The notes: generated by a model from the sequence alone, not told the origin. Numbered from the stretch's first letter, positions 34,534 through 45,319 are shown. The stretch is DNA of 64,000 nt from Geosiphon pyriformis (GCA_016748015.1 JAAOMT010000659.1:568979-632978), one strand, 5' to 3'. A program made the numbers and translations.

Positions 34534-35163
34534 TGTTACGGTTGAAACACATAGTTTTTATTAATTATCACATGTATTAGCCACTGATGTCATATAATTA
34601 GCCACCCTATTTTTAGATAGTGATCATTGACCTGGTCATTGACCACTTTAGATAGCTATATAAGCGATGATTTCCTTAGCTGTAGAAAGACATAATCAAA
34701 GTAACAAAATAAACAATATTAATTACTTCCTCTCATAATCACTTATTCCCCTTTCCTTATCTTCAAGTATCTACTTGTTGGCATTCACATACCTTATCTT
34801 TTTCCCTTCTTGATTTGTATTTGTTAGAATTAGCCTGAGAAGCAATTGGCTTGCTCTTGTAATTCATTGAATAAAGAAACGATTAAAAAGTACAACGATA
34901 CCTGTTATTGATTCTAAGAATCACTAAGTTGAAGCATAGAATAATAGCAGTGGTGTTATCTTGTTGACAATCATGGACTATTCTTCTACCTTCAGATTTA
35001 AGAAAAGATTAGCGACTGTGATTTTTATGAGACTGATCACACACATTGAATTCTTACTTATTCAATTTGCTCTCTTATTGTAGTTCTCTCTTTGTTTATT
35101 TCCATCACCATACAATACTGTTCTCCCTTGTTATCCATTAGCTTGTTACTCCAATCCATAACA
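34534..35163 (+). repeat. 5' LTR of gypsy F
   Basis: 630 bp, TGTTACGG...CCATAACA, subfamily 2. It has two U3 units, TATATAA at 34657-34663 and AATAAA at 34870-34875. The 3' LTR is 72 bp longer, exactly six more 12-bp units. Confidence 0.9.
34657..34663 (+). promoter_or_regulatory. TATA box in gypsy F 5' LTR
   Basis: TATATAA lies directly downstream of the 12-bp unit array, inside CTATATAAGC. Nearly all LTRs in the window keep it, so transcription of the element probably starts a few tens of bases further on. Confidence 0.65.
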
Positions 35164-35169
35164 TAAAAG

Positions 35170-35186
35170 TGGTGCTCCCTGTGAGG
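35170..35186 (+). other. Primer-binding site, gypsy F
   Basis: TGGTGCTCCCTGTGAGG, 6 bases past the LTR. The complementary tRNA end would be CCTCACAGGGAGCACCA. Confidence 0.65.
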
Positions 35187-35215
35187 TTGTCAAAATTCAC
35201 TTATTTCCTCATTGT

Positions 35216-36766
35216 ATGGGTGATTACTCATATCTGCCACAGCAATCAGAAGAACACTTTGCAGCACACAACAGAAATGACCAAAGTTTTATTGAACTTC
35301 ATCCTCTGCCCTCCTGCTTGATCTGCTTCCCCCTTGAAAAACAATCCAGTAGACAATTCCAAGACTTTTGGAACTGGTTCCTAAATGAGCATTCAGCTGA
35401 AATCTACACAGCTTATATAACCTATTACTTTGACCAAGCTTATTTTGAAAACGACTTTGAAGAAAGAAACAACAGTATCAATCAGCTCTTATATTCTGCA
35501 ATCTTTGAACAACAGCCCCCTGATTTCGAATATCTGAATCATCAAATCCACATTTGGATTGCTGCCCATCAAGCAACTGAAACTCCCTTTGAAACAGAAG
35601 AAGAAAGCTACCAAACTGCCCCTGTTTTTGATCTTTTATCAAGCGAATCAGACTCGTCTACACAAACAGTTACCCCTGAACCAATGGCTAATGACCCCAT
35701 GCAAGCAAACATTCTGGCCACCCTCCAAGATATACAAACTGCTCTAGGGTGAAGAAACAACACCCCAATACTATTATTTAGAGGTGATGCACAAGATCCA
35801 ATTGAATGGTTGGATGACTTTGAAAGAGCCGCTACAGCCAATCAATATGATGATGAGTACAAGTTCCAAATTGTTGGTGGCTACTTTCAAGGATCTCCTG
35901 CTACCTGGTTCTCACAAGAAACAGATGCCAATGCCCAGCAAAAAATTGTTAGATGAACACCAGCAATTGTGGGAGAAATCAACACTTCTTTCACTATCCG
36001 GTTTGAAAACAAGTTCAGAATCCCAATATTAATATCAAAATGGCGTATGGAATTGGAAAAAAAAACCCAAAGTCCCAGTGAAGTTGTAACCGAATATGCC
36101 AAAGCAATCAGAAAGTTAATCAAACGAGTAGACACTGGAAGAAATTGGACAGAAGAGCAGAAAATTCACTCCTTCACAAAAAGATTGAGAACTGATCTAT
36201 CGTATGCTCTTTGGCTCCTCCTGGCCCTGAAAGATAATTCCACCATGGATATGGCCGTTGAATTAGCACAAAGAATTGAAGACAACCAAAGGATGCACTT
36301 GGAATCCACACTATCAGTTTTTGCTCCTGTTCCTGTCATGGCTTCTGCCCCTCAAATGGCTGCTACTTCTTTTGCCACTTACACTCAAGATCCAAATGAA
36401 CAGTTAATAGACAGACTCACAGCAAATCTTGCTCGGTTATTAGAATCCTTAGCCCAAGCAGTCAGAGAAAATCAGCAACCACAAAGACCCAGATTTGAAC
36501 CACACTTCAATCAGCCCCAGCAACCACCTTATCAAAGACAACAAAATTGTGGCCCACCTGTATGCTATTGCTGTGAATTAACTGAACACTTTTCAAGAGA
36601 TTGCAACAATCCTCCACTGCCTCCACCAGTTCCCAGAAACAATGATGCTCAGAACAACAGGATCAACAACAACAATGTGCCCAACCAAAGACCTAATCAT
36701 GCCAACATCAATTTTTTTGGAGAGGATCCCCTAGTTGAAGCCACTGTTTATCAGCCTTTAAACTGA
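35216..36766 (+). pseudogene. Gypsy F gag (516 codons, two premature stops)
   Basis: ATG 35216 (MGDYSYLPQQSEEHFAAHN) lies 29 bases past the primer site. One frame runs to TGA 36764, with premature TGA at 35750 (CGA to TGA) and 35954 (TGG to TGA). Domains in order: a helical N-terminus (FQDFWNWFLNEHSAE), a retrotransposon-gag core (FENKFRIPILISKWRMELE, about residues 260-290), a Pro/Gln-rich linker and the knuckle CYCCELTEHFSRDC near residue 458. The product would build the particle and bind RNA. The natural stop sits directly on the frameshift heptamer. Confidence 0.88.
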
Positions 36767-36794
36767 TAGGTGCACCTCCAAAGGGTGAGAGTGC
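36757..36794 (+). promoter_or_regulatory. Putative -1 programmed frameshift signal, gypsy F
   Basis: The slippery heptamer T TTA AAC (36757-36763) is in the gag frame, and the next codon is the gag stop TGA. An 8-base spacer follows. A stem then forms between GCACCTC (36772-36778) and GAG-A-GTGC (36787-36794), 7 bp with one bulged A and an 8-base loop. A -1 slip leads into CTG ATA GGT..., which stays open into the protease frame (36763 and 36853 are in phase). Confidence 0.8.
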
Positions 36795-39427
36795 AAGCCA
36801 ACCAGAAGAAAACCTCTTTTACACTTTTAACTTAACTGATGATGACCATAACATGGATGAATTAGCAATCAACACTTCTGAATCAACCAGAAAAAAGAAG
36901 AAAGCCAAAGTTGATTTCGTTCTAGACCCCAATAAAGCTTCTACATCAACTGCTGACAACAATGAGCCACCAAAAGCCAAAGTTTTTAAGAACCCTCCAA
37001 AGTTGGAACCCCCAGAAATTGTACAAAAATCTGGACCCTATTCTGTTGTCAAAGATCTTATGGAAACCCCAGCACACATTACCTTTGGCCAGCTAATAAC
37101 CCATCCACAGTTCAGAAAAAATCTTCACAAATCTCTAATCTCCAAGAAGAAAACACCAAAGACCAATAAATGCTCTCACCAAGCTAGATTTGCTGACAAC
37201 AGCAATGTCACTCCTCTAATTTGCAAAGCACAAGTGGCTGGTTACTTTATTGACTTGATCCTAGACAGTGGATCATCTGTTAGTGTTATTGCCAAACACT
37301 TTTTTGAAGCAATTGGCAGAAAAATTGATGAACCATCCACACGACCAATGACCAATGTGCATGGTAATAAGAAAAAAGGGCTTGGCATAGCCAAAGCTAT
37401 TCCTGTCCACATCAATGGCATCAGCATTGAAACTGATATGGAAGTGTCTGAAGCAAAAGAATACACCATCATTGTTGGCAATGAATGGCTCAAGAAAGCA
37501 AAGGCTTTGCTTGATTATGAACTCTGTGAATTAACCATCAGATGTGGTGAGAAACCCATTGTGGTTAAGTGTCACCATTGGACAACTCCCCCAGTACCCA
37601 AGTAGAGTCCAGAAGAAAATGAATCAGATGATGAAGAAAGTGAGGAAGAAGAAGAACAAAAAGAACAAGAAAAAACTGCTGAACTTGCCTATACCATCTT
37701 CACTAGCAATGGCAAACTACTGGATAATGTCAAGGCAGATAAAGAAGGAATTATTGTCAATGGCAAGCTGATCTGCTGGCCTTATTATGACATGCTCAGA
37801 AGAACCTTTGACAGAAAGCCAGGCAAGAAAGCCAAATACAGTTATTGGTGGCATGGTCCTTGTGCCTGGTACTGGTGCGACAAACCATTGTACTCTCCTA
37901 GCAATGAATGCATGTCCTGCCTGATCTATTACAAAGATTGGGAACCAATCAGCTTGATACCCTGTGAGAAAATAAAAGAAGTCCAAAAGTTCTTTGAAAA
38001 CGAACCACCTGAAATCCAATCACTGGTTGTAGAACAAAGAGAACCCTTTCCAGAAGAAAGAAAAGTAGACATTGAAAACCTGCTGGCTAGTTATCTCAAA
38101 AAAAGGTGAACCTCCTGGACATACACATGTGATACAACACACCATCATCACCAAAGAAATTCGCCCCATCCATTTGAAGCCCTATCAATCCAACAGGCAC
38201 AATGATGAGTTTATAAAAAAGGAAATAACCAGAATGAAAACCCTTGGATTCATACAGGAAACCAAGAGTGAATGGGCATTCCCAGTTGTAGTGGTATTCA
38301 AGAAAGGAGGAACCCTATGCTTTTGTGTTGACTATCGCCAATTAAATGCCATTACTAAAAGAGACATGTACCTACTTCCCAAGATTGATGCAATGCTAGA
38401 CCAATTCCATGGTGCCGCTTTTTTCTCAACCATTGACTTAACTGCTGGATTCTGGCAAGTAGAGATGGATCCAGAAAGCAGAAAGAAAACTGCCTTCATC
38501 ACCAAGTATGGTACCTACAAATTCACAGTCATGCCTTTTGGTCTCACAAATACTCCTCCCACATTTCAACGCTTAATGGACAAAGTATTTGAATCAGTAA
38601 AAGAAAACTTTGTTCAAGTCTACTTGGATGACATAATGGTATACTCAAAAACCTGGGATGAACACCTTGAACATTTGTAAAAGGTTTTTGACCTCCTTAG
38701 AAATGCTGGTCTCAAGATCAATCCAATCAAATCATTCTTTGGATGTCAATCCACCCAGTTCCTTGGCCATCTTATTACAAAAGATGGAATCTTCCCTGAT
38801 CCAGCCAAAATTGAAAAAGTTCAAAACATTAGACAACCAATGAATGTTCATGAACTACGCTCTTTTCTTGGTTTGGCCTCTTATTATCGCAAGTTTGTCA
38901 AGGATTTTTCCAAAATTGCTGCTCCTCTCAATCAGCTACTTAGGAAAAACATCAATTATCACTGGGGCACTCATTAACAAAAAGCATTTGAAATTCTGAA
39001 GGAAAAACTGGTTACAGAACCCATTTTCATGTAACCTAATTTGGATCAACCTTTTATCCTCCACACTGATGCATTTGGCTATGGACTTGGTGCTGTTTTT
39101 TTCCAAAAAGATGAAGATAACAGAGAACATGCCATAGCATATGCCAGTAGAACTCTTACATCAGCAGAAAAGAACTACTCAATTACTGAGCAAGAATGCT
39201 TAGCAGTAGTTTGGGCTACCAGCTACTGGGACAAATATCTTAAGGGTGTGAAATTTTTGGTGGTAACAGATCACCAAGCTTTGGTTTGGCTATGCAACAA
39301 AAAAAACCTGGAACATAAACGGATAACTTGCTGAATACTCCACTTGGACGAATTCGACTATGACATTCAACACCACAAAGGAGCTAATCATCAAAACACC
39401 AACACTCTCTCCAGACTTACCATCTAG
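36757..39427 (+). pseudogene. Gypsy F protease-RT-RNase H frame, broken
   Basis: Lys-rich N-terminus, then protease LILDSGSSVSV (DSG intact, about 37252-37284), TAG at 37603, acidic patch, and Cys module (GPCAWYWCDKPLYSPSNECMSC). An 11-bp deletion near 38090, shared with copy H, throws RT out of frame. RT has [31 protein letters not shown] and YLDDIMVYS; RNase H has HTDAFGYGLGAVF, EQECLAVVW and VTDHQALVWL. Further stops: 38678, 38975, 39032 (all CAA to TAA) and 39332 (TGG to TGA). The family stop is TAG 39425. Confidence 0.88.
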
Positions 39428-39495
39428 TGATAGTAAAACTCTCTCAAACCAAACCAACTTAATTATTTGTAACTCCCCCACAAACAAACACGATA

Positions 39496-40803
39496 ATGAA
39501 CTTGGACAACTACTCTGCTTTAATGAAATTTTTGGGTAAAGGACAATACCTGCTGGACTATACTTGACAGCAAAGAGAACATTTGTGCAAACAATCAAAT
39601 TTTTATTTGATTCACCAGAACCAGTTATATAAAAGAAATAGAAAAGATCCTGACCGCCCCCAGAGAGTCATTAGATTTGAAGAAAGAAAAATTGTGATCT
39701 ACAATATGCACACTGATCCATTAGCTGGACACTTTGAAAAAACAAAAACAATTCAGAAAACTTTAGCTCGCTATTATTGGCCTACCTTGGGAAAAGACAT
39801 TGCTGAATACATCAAAACCTGTGATACCTGCCAAAAAAGAGGAAAACCCAATCACAAGAAAGATATCCATCCAATTTCTGTTGGTCAACCATTTGATAGA
39901 ATTGGTATAGATGTTGTTGGATCTTTAATAGTAACTCCTGATGGCAACAGATACATTATCACAGCTACCAACTATCTTACAAAGTGGGTAGAAGCAAGAG
40001 CCACCCCAGATCAAACAGCAGTCTCAATTGTCAATTTCATTTATGAAGATATTATCTGTCACCATGGCTGCCCCAAAGAACTTTTATCTGATAGAGGAAG
40101 AGCTTTTCTCAGTACACTGGTTGAAGAACTTTGCAGAAAAATGGGAATACGTCATAAACTCTCTTCCCCTTATCACCCCCAAACAAATGGCTTAGTGGAA
40201 CGTTTCAATAGAACACTATGTGAAACTCTAGCCAAAACCAGTAAAGAAACCAACTTATGGGACAAAGTATTGTCTTCAGCCTTGTTTGCTTACAGAACTG
40301 TGAATCATGACATAACAAATTATGAACCCTTTTATCTGCTCTATGGACGAATAGCAACTCTACCAATAGAAACGGATATAGAAACAATATCTTTTAAAGA
40401 AATAACAATAGGAGATTACAAAGACATTTTGCAAAGAAGACTTGGTACCATTCTTGACTCATTAGTAGAAGCATGGATAATTGCCTTTGAAAAGATAAAA
40501 CAGTTCTAAGAGAAGCTCAAAAAGAAAAAGACCTATAAAACACTTTCCTTAAGTGTTGGTGACTTAATTTTGGAATACCATTCAGACAGAGACAATGTCT
40601 ATGGTGATAAATTCTCTAGCCGGTGAAAAGAACCCTTTATAGTCAACAAAGTTTTGAACAATGGTTCTTATATCTTACAAAATCAATATGGAACAATATT
40701 CAGTGATCACCCTGTTCATGGCATGCGACTCAAGAAATATTACAAACAACCTGATTGGTTACCTGTTGTGGTAATACTGACCCAAATGATTAGCAAAAAT
40801 TAG
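39496..40803 (+). pseudogene. Gypsy F integrase, separate frame (435 codons, three stops)
   Basis: ATG 39496 (MNLDNYSALMKFLGKG). The frame differs from RT's, and a stop separates them. The finger (HTDPLAGHF ... CDTCQ), the catalytic Asp in GIDVVG and LLSDRG and the Glu in NGLVERF are intact, followed by a GPY/F-like tail. Stops: TGA 39565, TAA 40507, TGA 40624. The last two are shared with copy H. The length matches copy H exactly. Confidence 0.88.
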
Positions 40804-40850
40804 ATATAAATAAATGCACTATTTCCAAAACAGAGGTATCTTCAATTGAC

Positions 40851-41507
40851 ATAAACAATTATTTCCTGGATCAAAACATTCAAAACGCTTTCTATACTCT
40901 TCATGAGTACTGGATCAAGAACTATCCAAATGCTACTCTGACTATCGGAAAACAAACCACTATAACAGACAACAGTGGAACTCACACTGTTATTAGACCA
41001 AAGAAAACAACTACCAGAAGAGAAAAAATTGGTGGCAAAATGGATAAATACCTGCTGGAAAGCATAACAGCAGCAATACTTTCACCTTCCAGCACAATTG
41101 GAAAAACAATACAAAAAATCTTGCCCATAGACAAAAACTTGTCATATAAAAGACAATTAGAACTTTATGGTCATCTTGGTGAAATCATAGAAGACATGAA
41201 GCTCATGAAGAAAACAACTTCAGAGATACAAGTAGAAATTTTGGACATTATATGATTGGATGTCCCAAGAGTTTTGACCATTGCTAAAAGAGCCAGAACT
41301 CTAATACAAAGATTTGGTCTCTTGGATACAAAGCTTATTTCACCTCAAGTACTATATACTCTATCCACAAAAGACTTCAACAAACTAGTTAGTTTTGAGT
41401 TAGACAAAACTCTTCACATAGACTATTCTATAAATAGCTTGATTTCGCTGGAGCTCAATCTCTTTGGAGAGAATGATGTTATGGTTGAAACCCAAAGTTT
41501 TTATTAG
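40851..41507 (+). pseudogene. Gypsy F 3' ORF, start lost and one stop
   Basis: It is collinear with the 218-codon ORFs of C and H, but the ATG is ATA at 40851 and codon 135 is TGA (41253). It has the subfamily 2 variant (LSPSSTIGKTIQ, HIDYSINSL). The last codons, MVETQSFY and stop, lie in the 3' LTR. Confidence 0.75.
41465..41476 (+). other. Candidate polypurine tract, gypsy F
   Basis: TGGAGAGAATGA lies directly before the 3' LTR (GGAGAGGATGA in C and H). It is a plausible plus-strand primer, although a T interrupts it. Confidence 0.45.
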
Positions 41508-42178
41508 TTATCACATGTATTAGCCACTAATGTCATATAATTAGCCACCCTATTTTTAGATAGTGATTGTTGACCTGATTAATGACCTGACCGTTAACCT
41601 AATCATTGACCTAATCATTGACCTGATCATTGACCTGATCATTGACCTTGTTGTTGACCACTTTAGATAGCTATATAAGCAATGATTCCCTTAGCTGTAG
41701 AAAGACATGATCAAAGTAACGAAATAAACAATATCAATTACTTCCTCTCATAATCACTTATTCCCCTTTCCTTACCTTCAAGTATCTACTTGTTGGCATT
41801 CACATACCTTATCTTTTCCCCTTCTTGATTTGTATTTGTTAGAATTAGCCTGAGAAGCAATTGGCTTGCTCTTGTAATTCATTGAATAAAAAAACGATTA
41901 AAAAGTATCATAATACCTGTTATTGATTCTAAGAATCGCCGAGTTGAGGCATAGAATAATAGCAGCAGTGTTATCTTGTTGACAATCATGGACTATTCCT
42001 TTACCTTCAAATTTAAGAAAAGATTAGCGACTGTGATTTTTATGAGACTGATCATGCACATTGAATTCCTACTTATTCAATTTGCTCCCTTATTGTAATT
42101 TCCTCTTTGTTTATTTCCATCACCATACAATAATGTTCTCTCTTGCTATCTGTTAGCTTGTTACTCCAACCCGTAACA
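41477..42178 (+). repeat. 3' LTR of gypsy F
   Basis: 702 bp, TGTTATGG...CCGTAACA, with eight U3 units (about 41563-41660), TATATAA and AATAAAA. It differs from the 5' LTR by six units and scattered transitions, so the insertion is not very recent. Confidence 0.9.
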
Positions 42179-42182
42179 ATAT

Positions 42183-42549
42183 CTTCTTTTCTATTGGGTT
42201 TTCCTCTTTTTTGGCAGGTATCACAGGTTTTAATGTACTCAGCAATGTCTTTTCCCAAGATAGGCCAATAATAGTGAGCTAGAGTTTTCTGAATTGTTTT
42301 AGTCTTTCCAAAATGTCTAGCTAATGGATCAGTGTGCATGTTATAGATCACAATTTCTCTTTCTTCAAATCTTATGACTCTTTGGGGATGGTCAGGATCT
42401 TTTCTATTTTTTTTATATAATTGGTTCTGGCAGATTAAATAAAAATTTGATTGTTTGCGCAAATGTTCTCTTTGCTGTCAATTGTATTCCAGTGGGTATT
42501 GTCCTTTACCCAAAAATTTTATTAAGGCAGAGTAGTTGTCCAAGTCCAT
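42183..42549 (-). pseudogene. Gypsy C integrase, N-terminal part
   Basis: ATG 42549 (MDLDNYSALIKFLGKG), a TGA near 42479, RKQSNFYLICQNQLY and the HHCC finger (HTDPLARHF ... CDTCQ). Gypsy F interrupts it after NRKEDI, and it continues at 34533. Confidence 0.82.
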
Positions 42550-45299
42550 TATCATGTTTGTTTGTGGGAAAGTTACTAATAATTAGTTTGGTTTGGTTTG
42601 AGATGGTTGTACTGTCACTTGGTGGTAAGTCTGGAGAGAGCATCGGCATTTTGATGATTAGCTCCTTTGTGATGTTGAATATCATAGTCAAATTCATCCA
42701 AGTGGAGTATTCAGTAAGTTAATCTTTTGTGTTCCAGCTTCTTTTTGTTGTGCAGCCAAACCAAAGCTTGGTAATCTGTTACTACCAGGAATTCGGCACC
42801 AAGAAGATATTTGTTCCAATAACTAGTAGCTCATACTACTGCCAGACATTCTTGTTCAGTCACTGAGTAGTTCTGCTCTGCTGGTGAGAGAGTTCTACTG
42901 GCATATACTATGGCATGTTCTTTGTCATCTTCATCTTTCTGGGATAGAACAGCACCAAGTCCATAGCCAGATGCATCAGTGTGGAGAATGAAAGATTGAT
43001 CTAGATCAGGTTGCTTCAGAATTGGTTCAGTGACTAGTTTTTCCTTTAGAGTTTCAAAAGCTTTTTGTTGGTGTGTGCTTCAATGGTAGTTGACGTTTTT
43101 CCATAGTAGCTGATTAAGTGGAGCAGCTATTTTGGAAAAATCCTTGACAAATTTGCAATAATAGGAAGCCAAACCAAGGAAAGAGTGTAGTTCATGAACA
43201 TTCATTGGTTGTCTAATGTTCTGGACTTTTTCAACTTTAGCTAGATCAGAAAAGATTCTATCTTTTGTAATAAAATGACCAAGGAATTGGGTGGATTGTC
43301 TTTCAAAGAAAGATTTAATTGGGTTGATCTTGAGACCTGCATTTCTGAGAAGATCAAAAACCTTTTGCAAATGTTTAAGATGTTCATCCCAGGTTTTTGA
43401 GTACACTATTATATTGTCTAGATAGACCAGAACAAAGTTTTCTTTCACTAATTCAAATACTTTATCCATTAAGCATTAAAAAGTGAGAGGGGCATTAATA
43501 AGACCAAAAGACATGACTGTGAATTCATAGGTGCCATACTTGGTAATGAAAGCGGTTTTCTTCTGGCTTTCTGAATCCATTTCTATTTGCCAGAATCCAG
43601 CAGTTAGATCAATGGTTGAAAAGAAAGCAGCATCTTTGAATTGGTCCAGTATTGCATTAATCTTGGGAAGTAGATACATGTCTCTTTCAGTGATGACATT
43701 TAATTGGCAGTAGTCAACACAGAAGCATAGAGTTTCACCTTTCTTGGATACCACTACAACTGGGAAAGCCCATTCACTCTTGGTTTCTTGTATGAATTCA
43801 AGTTCTTTCATCCTGTTTATTTCTTTCTTGATGAACTCATTATTTCGGCAATTGGATTGGTAAGGCTTTAAATGGATGGGACAAGTTTCTCTGGTGGTGA
43901 TGGTGTGTTGTATCACATGGGTTCGTCCAGGGGTATCACCTTTTTTTGAGATAACTGGGCTGTTTCTTGCCAACAGATTTTCAATGTCTATCTTTCTTTT
44001 TTCTGGGGAGGGTTCTCTTTGTTTTACTACTAATGATTGGATCTCAGGTGGTTTATTCTCAAAGGACTTCTGTACTTCTTTTAATTCATCTCTTGGTATT
44101 AGGCTAATTGGTTTCCAATCTTTGTAATAGATCAGGCATGATTTGCATTCATCACTTGGAGAATACAAAGGTTTATTGCACCAGCACTGGGCACAAGGGC
44201 CATGCCACCAATAACTGTATTTGGCTTTCTTGTCAGGCTTTTGGTCAAAGGTTCTTCTTAGGATATCATAGTAGGGCCAGCAGATCAGCTTGCCATTTAC
44301 AATGATTCCCTTTCTATTAGCTTTAACATTGTCTAGTGGCTTGCCATTGCTGGTAAAAGTGGTGTAGGCAAGTTCAGCAGTTTCTTCTTGTTCTTCTTGT
44401 TCATCTTCTTCATCACTCTCTTCATCATCTGATTCCTCTGATTGCTTATCTTCTTGATTTTGTTTGGTTGCTAGAGGAGTTGTCCAATAGCAACATTTAA
44501 CCACAATGGGTTTTTTATCACATCTTATGGTTAGCTCACAAAGTTCATAGTCGAGTAAGACTTTTGCTTTCTTGAGCCACTCATTGCCAACAATGATGGT
44601 GTATTCTTTAGCTTCAGAAACTTCCATGTCAGTTTTAATACTGATGCTATTGATGCAGACAGGAATAGCTTTGGCAATGCCCAGACTTTTCTTCTTGTCA
44701 CCATGTACATTAGTCATTGGTCGGGTGGAAGGCTCATCAATTTTTCTACCAATTGCTTCAAGGAAGTGTTTGGCAATTACACTAACAGATGATCCACTGT
44801 CTAGAATCAAGTCAATAAAGTAACCAGCCACTTGTGCTTTGCAAATTAGAGGAGTGACATTGCTGTTGTCAGCAAATCCAGCTTGGTGAGGGCATTTATT
44901 GGTCTTTGGTGTTTTCTTCTTGAAGATTAGAGATTTGTGAAGATTTTTTCTGAACTGTGGATGGGTTATTAGCTGGCCAAAGGTAATGTGTGCTGGGGTT
45001 TCCATAAGATCTTTGACAACAGAATAGGGTCCAGATTTTTGTACAATTTCTGGGGGTTCCAACTTTGGAGGGTTCTTAAAAACTTTGGCTTTTGGTGGCT
45101 CATTGTTATCAGCAGTGGAAGTTGAGGCTTTGTTGGGATCTAGAACGAAATCAACCTTGGCTTTCTTCTTTTTTCTGGTTGATTCAGAAGTGTTGATTGC
45201 TAATTCATCCATGTCATGGTCATCATCAGTTAAGAAAAAAAAGAAAAAGGGGTTTTCTTCTGGTTGGCTTGCACTCTTACCCTTTGGAGGTGTGCCTAC

Positions 45300-45319
45300 N
45301 NNNNNNNNNNNNNNNNNNN
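45300..45319. other. Assembly gap of 20 N with false duplication
   Basis: The 311 bases after the gap (45320-45630) are identical by eye to 44924-45234 before it. Beyond them the copies diverge in a noisy way that looks like poor contig-end sequence. Two overlapping contigs were probably scaffolded without merging. Confidence 0.85.

Larger units (their letters stand above)
34534..42178 (+). mobile_element. Ty3/gypsy copy F, complete structure, opposite orientation
   Basis: It is 7,645 bp with LTRs 34534-35163 and 41477-42178, flanked by the 4-bp duplication ATAT (34530-34533 and 42179-42182) in the integrase of copy C. It has every expected part in order and is the best reference for the family. 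It is inactivated by point stops and an 11-bp deletion, both partly shared with copy H. Confidence 0.92.
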
